Assembly: GCA_015143295.1 (NCBI GenBank)
Contig: CM026560.1
Coordinates: 9,116,501 to 9,180,500 of the forward strand
DNA: 64,000 nucleotides
Direction of reading: 5' to 3'
Source: Tetracentron sinense
Taxonomy: Eukaryota; Streptophyta; Magnoliopsida; Trochodendrales; Trochodendraceae
Below, piece after piece: positions 47,701 through 57,399 of the stretch (the first letter of the stretch is position 1; each line of letters starts with the position of its first letter). A program made the translations under genes and the position numbers. The notes under the pieces are model-generated. The model did no database searches. It saw nothing but the letters and a program-made list of their open reading frames with translations, and was not told the origin of the DNA.

Positions 47701-48720
47701 GGATTTTCAAGAGGGGGAGTAGACAGAAACCTTTTCATAAAGAATGTGAAATGTGATATTGTCATCGCCCAGATATATGTTGATGACATAGTGTTTGGTT
47801 CCACATTAGACTTACATGCTCTTTCATTTGCTGAACAAATGAAAAATGAATATGAAATGAGCATGGTTGGTGAGCTAAGTTTCTTCCTTGGTCTTCAGAT
47901 CAAGCAATTGGATTCTGGGATCTCAGTATCTCAAATCAAATATGCTAAAAATCTAGTGAAGAAATTTGGCATGAGCTCTGCTAAGCATGTAAGGACTTCT
48001 ATGAGTTCTACTACAAAACTTAGTAAAGATGCGTCAGGCAAAGATGTTGATCAAACTTCTTATAGAAGCATGATTGGTAGTTTACTCTACCTAACTGCTA
48101 CTAGACCTGACATAGCCTTTAATGTTGGTGCATGTGCCCGCTATCAAGCGAGCCCAAAAGAGTCTCACTTGCTTGCAGTTAAGCGTATCATTCAATATGT
48201 GAGTGGAACTCTGTCATTTGGCCTCTTGTATTCTTTTGATACAAATGCCACGATAGTTAGATATTCCGATGCCGATTGGGCCGGAAATGCTGATGATAGG
48301 AAGAGCACCTCTGGAGGATGTTTCTATATTGGAAACTGCTTAGTTGCTTGGCTTAGCAAAAAGCAGAATTCAATTTCATTGTCCACTGCAGAAGCTGAGT
48401 ACATAGCAGCTGGCAGTTGTTGCACTCAACTTCTGTGGATGAAGCAGATGTTGAATGATTACGGGATTGAACAGAGCACTATGACTGTATATTGTGATAA
48501 TTCAAGTGCTATCAATATTTCCAAAAATCCCGTTCAACATTCTCGCACAAAACACATAGACATTAGACATCACTTCATCCGTGATCTTGTTGAGCAAAAG
48601 ATTGTGTCTATAGAGTATGTCGAAACAGAGAATCAATTTGCGGACATTCTTACAAAACCCTTAGATTCCCTTAGGTTTGAACTCCTTAGGAAATCTATAG
48701 GTTTGTGCGGAGTTGAATAA
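44735..48720 (+). pseudogene. Copia gag C-terminus and pol (PR-INT-RT-RH) with four in-frame stops
   Basis: One frame from 44446 to 48720 with stops at 44770, 44995, 46114 (TGA where RRLGHM is expected) and 47668 (TAG where Trp is expected). Order: coiled-coil gag, second zinc knuckle CHFCGVIGHIRPNC (45301-45342), protease DSG at 45730, GAG-pre-integrase LGHMNFKDL, integrase triad D46306, D46495, E46603, RT from about 47220 with YVDD at 47776-47787, and RNase H from about 48260 (SDADWAG, STAEAEYIA, DNSSAI, HIDIRHHFIRD). Catalytic residues are kept; only the frame is broken. The 46114 and 47668 stops fit C-to-T / G-to-A changes at methylatable sites. Confidence 0.93.
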
Positions 48721-49880
48721 AGATGTACTTGTTTCATAGCCTATGTGTTCTTCATGTTCTATTTGTGTCATAGAGCTATTTTTTTAAATTAATAAAAATC
48801 CAAAAACATTCAAAAAATTGAAAAATATTGCAAAAAATAATGTGTTTGTATGACCTTCTTTCCAATCATTTTGCTTAAAGTTATTTCCTTGAAATCATGT
48901 TTGAACATATAATACAAGGATAAATATTTCATAGGATTGGATAAATTAGGATAGGTCAACTGTTGGTTTGATTTTGTGATTGAATTTGGTCATGCTAACT
49001 AATCTCAGTTAGAGTTGAGTAAACAAAGATGTTATATATTGCACATGCACTCTGATTGATTCTTTAGATGGTATTAGTTCCTATTTAAAGGTTCTGATAT
49101 TATACCATATGGTTCCCTAGATTAATCAAATCTAGTATAACCAATGTAATAAAAAAAATTCCATAAGGTGAGCCCCCTAGTTATAAAAAATTATTGACAT
49201 GGAGAGGACTACCTATGAGTTTGTGTGATAGCTACTAGTGAATGCAAACAGTGAGTAATGACTACCTAGACAAACAGTAGGTATCTATATGGATTGCTAG
49301 TGTGAAAGCCCCCACTGTCATTAGAAAGAGCTACCTTCTCACTTGTGTGAAAGTCACCAATGTGCTAAAAACTATATATGTGTACTCCAAAAAGAATTTT
49401 CACAATGAGTACAATTTGACTGAAAAAGATATGAAATAAATTTGTTAGTCAAATTTGGGGTAAAAATTGCTCATCATATAAGTATGGATGTTTATTGGTT
49501 TTAAAACTAGTTTTTAAAAATTTTAGAGTCTCATTTGAGCTATAATGTCAAAATCTAGCTTAAGGAAGGAAACCAATTCAAAGAGTCAAGTAATGAATTT
49601 TGATTTCACACTAACATTACTTCTAATTGTTTATTGACTCTGATTGTGAATTTGATGCAAATACCAAAATTAATCACCTTTGAAAATCAATTATTGTTTA
49701 CATAATCCTTATTTATGACTATACTTGATATATAAATTCTTGGGTGATTATTCTTTATGATTTTAATGAAATAAATTATTGCAAATTTTTCGGTGAATTG
49801 GTTATTTTGAGGTGAAAATTAGTTTTAACTGTACCATTGGTTGAGGGGGAGAAATGGTTGAAAATGTAAAATTTTTTCAG
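48721..49880 (+). other. spacer between pol and envelope-like ORF
   Basis: AT-rich, no ORF of note. GAGGGGGAGAAA at about 49842-49853 is a polypurine-like stretch close to its end, conceivably a second plus-strand priming site. Confidence 0.6.
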
Positions 49881-49883
49881 ACC

Positions 49884-50142
49884 ACCGATCGATCGGTCTT
49901 TCGTGAACAGAGTTATAAAACCCTCATTTCTATCTTTTCTGTTCACTTCTTCTCCGAACTCCAGAGCGATCTCTCGGTTCCCTCTCCTCCAAATCCTTCC
50001 TACGGTCATTCCATTCAACTCTAAGGGTTTCCCAAGCATCAAAAAGGTAAGCCTTGTACGTTTTCTTGCGTATAGGTTGAATTTCTCATCTAGGGCATCG
50101 TCTGTTCATCCATGACTTTCATTTTGTCCTTAATCATTCTAG
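49884..50142 (+). promoter_or_regulatory. putative internal promoter and 5'UTR intron for the envelope-like ORF
   Basis: ACCGATCGATCGGTCTTTCG at 49884-49903 repeats the LTR array word plus the same downstream bases seen at the end of the array in the solo LTR at 11470 (CGGTCTTTCGTG). TTATAAAACCC (about 49912) is a TATA candidate. AAG/GTAAGC at 50047 and CATTCTAG ending at 50142 would make a 96 bp intron that brings the leader next to ATG 50151. Nothing proves transcription; the resemblance to the LTR promoter is direct sequence evidence. Confidence 0.55.
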
Positions 50143-50150
50143 CCTATCTC

Positions 50151-51401
50151 ATGTCTGGCGTTCCTAAACGCCGAAATTTGATCCTCAACAACCAAGAGGA
50201 CCCTCCTGAAGATGAACAAAACCAAGAGCCCTTTTCCTTCACTCCTATAGGACATGAGATTTCAATAGGGGATCGACCAATTCGTAGAATGGTGGATTCT
50301 ACTACTGAAAATCGCCAAAAGTCTTTGGCAGATAAAACCCGGAAACAAAAGGGAAAAGCTAGTTCATCTTCAACTGTCCTATTGGGTCCCTTCATTAGCC
50401 CTAATGCTGCTCAACTTTATAGTGAGTATTTTAGTAAAAAGGGTATTATGGTTGAAAGGAGCATTAGAATTTCAGATTTTGGTGATTACTACCTTTCTAA
50501 ACTCATTACCGATCGTCACTGGGAAGGTCTTCTCAATTTATCCGGTCCTGCTCCTATTCAGTTAGTCCAGGAATTTTACTCAAATTTCTCTGAAATAAAT
50601 TTCAAAACCTGGTCTTTTAAATCTCGTTCTTTAGAACAATCAGTTTTGATAAATTCAAATGTCATTGCAAAATTTATTGGTTGTCCTCGAGTTCCAGATG
50701 CATATTATCCTTATAAATACAAGAAAGATGAGGATAAAGAATCTATGAACAATGTAGTCACATTCCTTTGTGGTGCTCCTACATTTTGGGTTGGTTCCTT
50801 AATCGAAGTCACAAAACTCACTAGGGATGCCAGACTTGTAAACCTAGTAATGAGTGCAAATATCCACCCAAAGGTTCATACTGCAGACCTTAGGGAAGAT
50901 AGAGCTCGATTTTTATTCAGTCTCCTTCGTGGACATGATATTGACCTTGCAGCACACATAATTGATTTGATGATTCAAGCCCATCAAACTCAAACTGTGG
51001 TTGGAGCTCTTCCGTTTGGATCCCTGATTACTAAACTCCTTGGTTCTCAAGGAATTATTGCTCCTCCTGGAGTTCCTACCCGTACTCCGAAAGGTCCAAT
51101 CAACAAAAAGACCATCGCTCAAAGTTTCTCTCATGCTTCAGTTCGAGATATTGAGGAAGAAGCTGATTTTGGTACAGGATCCTCTCATCCACCTCCGGTC
51201 ACGATTGATGATCTAGCCAGAATGATGAGAGAGATGCAGATGGATCTCTCAACGCATATTTCATCCCACCAGTAGTTCACCACAGAGATCCGTGGCAGAC
51301 TTGGATCACTGGATGCAGCAGTGCTGGGCGTACAAAGAGATGTTCGTGATTTTTGAGCTTATTATGAGTCCCAGCTCACTTCTGATGACGAGCAGGAGTG
51401 A
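50151..51401 (+). pseudogene. envelope-like ORF of the SIRE-like Copia element (plant transposon protein domain)
   Basis: Starts MSGVPKRRN. Residues about 85-275 resemble the domain found in the third ORF of sireviruses and Athila-type gypsy elements: a DFGDYYLSKLI block, VQEFYSNFSEINFKTWSF and a NVIAKFIGCP segment, then a long helical stretch. The role of these proteins is unknown; the envelope name is positional. The frame is open to TAG 51273 and then resumes (second stop TGA 51354) to TGA 51399-51401, with a C-terminal heptad-like LGSLDAAVLGVQRDV. If the upstream in-frame ATG at 50112 were used, a hydrophobic leader (FILSLIILAYLM) would be added, but that segment lies inside the probable 5'UTR intron. 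No transmembrane segment is evident otherwise. Confidence 0.8.
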
Positions 51402-52012
51402 TAGTTAGATTGATGTACTAGGATAGAAACTCCTTCTGGTTCATGTGTATATTTTGGAGTTTATCTTAGTCCTAGTTTTAGTTTGACAGTTCGATGTATT
51501 TTGTCTTGGTTGTACTTAGTACAAACCTTTTGGATGTTATTGACTTAGTCATCGATGTATGCATTTGGATGATTTATACTCATTCTCTTATATCTCATCT
51601 CATTTGTGTTTATGCGTTCATTTTATTGTTAATAGTCCGCCTTTGGCATTTCGAGCCAAAAAGGGGGAGAGTGCATGATATGTGCATAACACATGGATAT
51701 GAATTTGTGGATGATGATTTTGTGAATGATGTTATAGAAACATGATTAACCTGTTATGGATATAGTATTGTGGAATTGTGGATGTTATACATGTTTTATT
51801 TCTTCCCATATTTTATTTCTCATGCTTCACAGGTTTGTGATTTAGCATGTGCAGGCAAACAGGTTCTAAGTTTGGTGAATCATGACAAGTTAAAATGTCA
51901 AATGTCATGTATTTATTTTTGAGTCATGTAAAGGTCAATTTTCCATTTTTGAATCATTTGGGAAAATTTGTACCTAGTATATGAGTTAGTCTTGTTTTGT
52001 CCCAGAATTGCC
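51402..52012 (+). other. 3' untranslated spacer of the SIRE-like element
   Basis: T-rich, with short chance ORFs only. It includes a purine-rich AAAAAGGGGGAGAG at about 51657-51670, another PPT-like stretch. Confidence 0.6.
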
Positions 52013-52023
52013 AAAGGGGGAGA
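52013..52023 (+). other. polypurine tract of the SIRE-like element
   Basis: AAAGGGGGAGA, one base before the 3' LTR start. Confidence 0.92.
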
Positions 52024-52024
52024 T

Positions 52025-53234
52025 TGTAAATCCCTAAGTAGGTGTTGGCAAATTCCGTGATCATTAGATAGGTCATGTGAGTCGAGTCGTGTTCAACTTG
52101 TCAGAAGAGAAGAGCTAAAGCATCAAGAAGATTGAAGAAAGTGAAGAAAAAGCTCCTACTCTGGATCTAGAAAGGTAATGGACTTAGAGACCCCTACCTA
52201 GGTTGGATTTGACTTAGATAACTCTAAACATACCTAGGAGGATAGTTTTAAACCTAACAAAGTTGTTTGATCTTAGTTGAATCAAATAAACATGAAATGT
52301 AATATGGTTTGAAAAAATTATGTCTCAACCGATCGCTCGGTGTTGAGACCGATCGATCGGTGGCCTACCGAGCGTTCGATGGCTATCGACTGGAAAAAAA
52401 ATTTGTATGGGGTATTTTTTCAGAGAGATGATTTTCAACCGCTCGATCGGTTATGAGCACCGATCGATCCGTTTTGGACCGAGCGATCGGTAATGTGCAC
52501 CGATCGATCGGTCCCCGTAAAAAGAATTTTTATTTTTCTGGATTCTTTTTTTAAACCCTATATAAAGACCTAATTCGTATCTTTGTTTATTTTTGAAAGA
52601 GTAGAGGTCTGAGAAACTCCTCTAGGGTTTTTCCTATTGTTCTTATTAGATCTTTGTTGATCCCTCCTCTTTCTTTGATCCTAGAGAATGCAAGTATAGA
52701 TCTAAACCTTTAATCTTGCATTGTGTGATCTCAGATCTATATGAGATCCCTCTAGGGTTTGAAACTTCCTAAATTGATTCACAACCCTACACCTTGTGTG
52801 TGTGTCCGGTGTTTGATCCGGAGCCTTCGTGGAAGGAGATCGATCGTGTGTGATCGTGGTTTTTGAAGTAGCTTGAGAAGATTTGGTCGGTGTGGAACCG
52901 AAGCTGCTACGGCGGAGATCGAACCTGTTGGTTCGTGGAAATCAAGAGTAAGAGTCTATACCTAGGAACGTCGTTTCTGTTTTGGTAAGGTTTTGTCTTG
53001 TACTTGATATCTTTTCATAGTGAAGTTTATTGCTGGACGAGGTCCCGTAGTTTTTTTCCCGTTAGGGTTTTCCACGTAAAAATCTTCTGTGTTTGATTTG
53101 TGTGGATTGTCTGAGTGAATTGTTCATTGATTTCTAAACATATTAATACAAAAATAAAAATTGGTTAGAAATTATTAGATAGACCTATTCAGCCCCCTCT
53201 AGGTCTTAGAGATCATTGATCTGGATAAATTTCA
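52025..53234 (+). repeat. 3' LTR of the SIRE-like Copia element (1210 bp)
   Basis: TGTAAATCCC...AAATTTCA followed by TSD CTAGG. Its palindromic array (52328-52513) is uninterrupted, unlike that of the 5' LTR, and TATATAAAG starts at 52559. The leader contains a TGTGTGTGTCCGG stretch and a GGGTTTTCCACGTAAAAATC block. Confidence 0.95.
52328..52513 (+). promoter_or_regulatory. intact U3 palindromic array of the Copia LTR, TATA 46 bp downstream
   Basis: Eight words of the CCGATCGATCGG / CCGAGCGATCGG type in two blocks flanking GGCTATCGACTGG and TTTGTATGGGGTATTTTTTC plus AGAGAGATG. Both the words and the spacer match the gypsy LTR arrays at 11747-11961 and 61059-61244. Confidence 0.85.
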
Positions 53235-54994
53235 CTAGGGAAACCCAGTCACAAAGAATATGATAGAGATCATTGGATTTATAAATCCCAATTCTTGGTG
53301 TTGAGATAAATTGAGATAAATTTATAAGATTAGAGGATATGATCCTCGACAAACTCCCGTAGTCCTTTAATATGGTTATATTGAACAAGTAGGAAATCAG
53401 ATTGTCTGAAATCCCACATGTTGCATATGGCTAAGAACCTTTGAAGAGTTTAATGCTACTTGCAAAGATGTTCAAAAGAGTTGAATTTTCAAAATCCCGA
53501 GTATTTATGCAAAGGAAAGAAATCCAAGATTTTCCATTTGAAATATATTTTGGTAGTATGGACAAGGGCTCTTCTGAGAAGAAAGGAATGTATAAGGATT
53601 GTACTTCATGGTGAAGCAATTAGTCATTGGATACAGGACAAACCTTTGGAAGGATTGTCCAGCTTGTATACTCATCAAGTCGAACTTAATTGTTGGAACC
53701 TCAAACTCCTAATGTTTGGTATGATCTTGCATAAGTGCAATAGTTGCATGCTTGTTAAGGAGAATGAAAAATTTAAGTAGATAAAACTTCTACTTGAGAA
53801 TGGGACAAAAGTTGGATGATCGTAACCATATGAATCTTCCATTAAGACGTAGTTAACTTTATTTCACCTTCTTTGAAAAGTTCAAGGATTTCTGCATTGA
53901 AATAAAGAAATAGCTAGGTAAGTCTTCCATGATTGAGAAGAGTGCCTCTTAATAGAAATTTCATAATTTACTCTTATTACATCTTGTCTCAGATAATTCC
54001 CACAACAAACCATTGTATGATGGTGTTGTTATATCGAATTATATTGGATATGATTTAATGGAAGATGAGCTTGGGATTCGCATTAGAGACACTTAGTCTC
54101 TAATCCTAGATAACCAAAAGATATTTGTAAATAGGAATGTAAGTTTCCTAGAAGAGAAACTGAATCTAGAATTGTTCTAGAAGCGGAAGCCCAATAGACC
54201 AATAACTATGAGAATTGATTGAGATCAACTCTCTACTCTCACTATACTTAAACAGTACACTAGAATCCACCGGTCCTAGAATCTGTAGTTGGACTAACTT
54301 TTATTCTGATGAAATAATCAAACTGTTTGATTTTTATCTAAGAATGAAAGTATCATTTGTGTGCAAATTGGTTAGTAGGAGCATAATTACTTTCTGGCTC
54401 TATGCAAAGATAATATTCTTTTCATTGTGAATGAAGTATGAATATTATTATTCTCTTAGATTTGATCTAGCAATTTTGCAATGAAGGACAAAAACTTTGA
54501 CATCATATTTTCTTAGTCCTAAATGGTTTAGAGACAAAAGGAAAATGATATTGTTATTCTCCCAATAACAATCATGTTTTTGTGCAAGTAAGATTCCAAG
54601 AAAAGAGTTTCTATCTTTATGGAATGGAATCAGTTTCTCTTAGATATGTGATATATTGAGAAAGTATACTTGTACTAGACCGGATATTCATCACATGTTG
54701 ATGTGATAAGATATTGATCAGATTAGTCCGGAGCATTGCATAATGGTAGAGCACAAGCATGTTAACTTTTGAAAATGACTGTTGGACAGTATCATTTTTG
54801 TTTAGTCTTTTAAGACTGTGGTTATTGATAATAAATTTGCAAGAGTTGCAAGTGTTATTGCATCACTTCAATAGTTATGGTAAAGCAGACATGACAGACT
54901 CAGGTATATTAATTTATGCTTCAGCTGGTGTTTGAGAAACATCATTGAGAAGATGGGCATCACATGTAATTGGCTTAGAGTGCAAGTGGGAGAT
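53235..54994 (+). pseudogene. decayed right interior of the old Copia element (RT/RNase H remnants)
   Basis: No frame stays open, but KYTCTRPDI at 54662-54688 matches the conserved CTRPDI signature near the end of Copia RT, preceded by ICDI-like residues, and the run before the LTR (GCTTAGAGTGCAAGTGGGAG) is the usual Copia pol end and PPT. Other stretches, such as the 106-codon ORF at 53460-53780, cannot be assigned. Confidence 0.6.
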
Positions 54995-57055
54995 TGTTGG
55001 ACATATATGCCCTCAAAAGCCAATAAGAGACTTTTCTATGTTGATTAGATAAGCATCATATTCACACAACCAACTATAATGGGTATTTATGTTAATTACT
55101 GTCTCATATGATGATGACATAAAGTTTCATAGGTAACATTGTAGGAAAATCATGCAAAGGTTGCGAGGAGATATGATTTTCCGGTTCCTTGTAAACCTAA
55201 TATTGTTCGAAGCCTCTAGAGTACTGGTTGGGTGTCGTACTTCATCATGGCTTGCATATGTGTAGTTCTATGAGATAGTGTGATGAATCTCATTCACAGA
55301 GAGTGGTGACTCTTGACTAACATGTGAGTATATGTAGCAAGTACATAATACTGAACGGTGTCACTAGTGGATACCCTATGGAATACACTGTCAGATTGTA
55401 TTAGGGTTATCCATTTTACAAATTGTCCTTAGACCTGAGAGGTTAACATTTTTCTCAAATATTTGTCTATATGGCTTTGATGTGCCAATCAGCAATGTCC
55501 AATACACAGGACTAACTCCGGGTACATTGGGTCATGTACACAATGTTTGGAGAAGTATGTAAACACTCAATAAGGAATCCACAACTCCTTAATTGGAGAT
55601 AATGATATCAAGGTGATACTTGTTGAATTGAACTGTTAAATCCAGTACTGGTGCTTTTTCGGTAAAATGGTTTTTATCGAAGTTGATATTTTCAATATGG
55701 AAAAGTATATATAAATATATAAATGTCAGTTCTTTTCTAATGTTTCTTCAAAAGTGTTTTGGAGGTTCAGTTCAATGAAAAAGTAATCATGAGAAAATGG
55801 TCTATTCATAAGCTAGGGACTAAGATAGTGGAATTGTTCCAATCCCGGAAGGTTACAAGTGATATCGGAATGTGGAAGGATTTATTTGTAAATATATTGT
55901 GAGATGGTACTTACAAGCAATTCTCTAATTTCTGGAGGTTAATCACATTGTATTAATGGCATTAATTGTGATTGGTGGAAGTCCAGGGACATAGATGACA
56001 TTCTATGATCCTAGTGGAGTTTTAGGAAAGGTGTTTCCTAGTAACAATGCTTTAACCAAAAGGTTGAGTACTTGGTCCCACAACCGAAAATAGGAGATCC
56101 CTTTAGATCCCACACACAAGGACCTTCTTAAAGTATTTAATTTAATAATTAATTAAATTAATTAATTTCTCTAAGTAATCACTATATGGTATAGTGAAGC
56201 TCTAAAAGGTGGAATTACATTAGATGTGGAGAACCAAATGGGTAGGACCCATTGGGGAATATGATAAAAGATCAATTGAAGTGACCTAAATAGGGTTTAG
56301 AACCCTAGGGGCGTGTGGAGTAGGGCCCACCTAGGGTGGGACGCCCACTTCAAGGAATAATAATAATTGTTATTATTATTTAATTAGTATCTAATAGCTA
56401 CTCTCTTTATTGGATAAGGTTAGTTAGTTAGTTAGTTAGAGTTAGTTACTAATTAAAGATTCCTTGTTGGACAAGGATTCTATTAGTTTCTTACTAATCA
56501 AGGAATCATAATTAGATTAGGATAAGGATAAGATTAGTTGGACACTAATTGATAAGGTTAGTTTCTATTAATGATTATTCCTAATTAGATTAGGAGAAAT
56601 CAAGAATTAGAAACAAATTGAGGATTTTAATTGGATTAGAAAGTGGACTCTTGAGTTGCGAGCAACCCAAGCTCTCCTAGGCTTGGGACACAATAAAATT
56701 TCCAGAATTTTATTTTCTCCTCTCCTCAATCTCAAGCCCTCCCACTCCTCTCTCTTCGAGGTGTACGGTCAGCCCTCTTCTCTCCTTTTCTATTCTCTTG
56801 AGTTCTAAGTTATGAATAATCAAGAAGAAGAAGATTAAGGATCTTGTTAATCAAGAAAAGTTCTTGATCAATAAAGATTGGATCTTTATTTCAAGATCCT
56901 AGAGCTGAAAATTTGGAAGGGTCATTAGCTTCTATTAGAGAAAGCTTTAAAAGAAAAAAAAGGTTCGTGTGAATCGACAGGAGACTTAACACTTGTGAAG
57001 TTTTGCGAGTACTATTCTAACGTGGATTTGACTTAACAATTTCAAAGTCACAAAG
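54995..57055 (+). repeat. 3' LTR of the old Copia element, truncated
   Basis: Begins TGTTGGACATATATGCCCTC after the PPT AAGTGGGAGAT and matches 33158-35215. It stops after AAAGTCACAAAG; about 115 bp of LTR end are missing and gypsy gag sequence follows. The junction shares an AG with the gypsy sequence, fitting end joining. Confidence 0.9.
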
Positions 57056-57086
57056 TCTTTGCCATGACTGATAGAGACGCAAGCAG

Positions 57087-57261
57087 TCACAGTCTGGATC
57101 ACAGGGAGTTCGGCCTCCAGGCAGGCAGAATTCACTTCAGGGGTCTTCATCTCAGGCCTCTAGATCCTTGCAGCCTACCCAGCAGCCTCGTCAGGCGAAC
57201 CAGGGCAGAGTCTTTGCCATGACTGATAGAGACGCACAGGCATCTGATGATGTTGTGCAAG
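57087..57261 (+). pseudogene. gypsy gag C-terminus (exon before the intron)
   Basis: Gln/Ser-rich linker (RKQSQSGSQGVRPPGRQNSL, then QPTQQPRQANQ) leading to GRVFAMTDRDAQASDDVVQG, the conserved gag-protease linker of chromoviruses. The zinc knuckle upstream is lost. The frame enters the protease frame only if 57262-57399 is removed. Confidence 0.85.
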
Positions 57262-57399
57262 GTACGCGCGAACTAGTCTTTGTCGAAGTTCTAATATTGC
57301 CATGATATGTTCGTATCTATATATATCCTATGTGGTGTTTTGCGATGTTTGTATCTATATGTATAGTTGTGTTATAACTGGGATGATTCAAATTCTCAG
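57262..57399 (+). other. apparent spliceosomal intron between gag and protease
   Basis: 138 bp, T/A-rich, starting GTACGC after CAAG and ending ATTCTCAG before GTTTGTTGCTTGTAAATG. Removing it joins DVVQG to [16 protein letters not shown] in one frame, exactly the residues expected in uninterrupted relatives. Inside it are stops in the coding frame. Confidence 0.75.

Larger units (their letters stand above)
39005..53234 (+). mobile_element. full-length SIRE/Maximus-like Copia element with envelope-like ORF, TSD CTAGG
   Basis: 5' LTR 39005-42994 (1225 bp plus a nested solo LTR), PBS 42997, gag-pol 43062-48720, envelope-like ORF 50151-51401, PPT 52013-52023, 3' LTR 52025-53234. Perfect CTAGG duplications flank it (39000-39004 and 53235-53239). 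The long gag with two zinc knuckles, Copia domain order PR-INT-RT-RH and an extra ORF before the 3' LTR are the hallmarks of sireviruses. The LTR pair differs by roughly one to two per cent by eye, so it is the youngest large element here, yet its coding region is already broken. Confidence 0.93.
33158..57055 (+). mobile_element. old Copia element with 2.18 kb LTRs, split by a younger Copia element
   Basis: 5' LTR 33158-35334, PBS at 35336, internal sequence 35349-39004 and 53235-54994, and 3' LTR 54995-57055, truncated where the gypsy element begins. Both LTRs start TGTTGGACATATATGCC and the right one follows AAGTGGGAGAT, the Copia-type PPT. Hardly any coding remains. The original flank at the left is LINE sequence; the right flank was lost to a rearrangement, so no TSD can be confirmed. 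Confidence 0.85.

Noticed and set aside
46387-47864. Antisense ORFs in the Copia pol region
   Set aside because: Shadows of the pol coding frame on the opposite strand.
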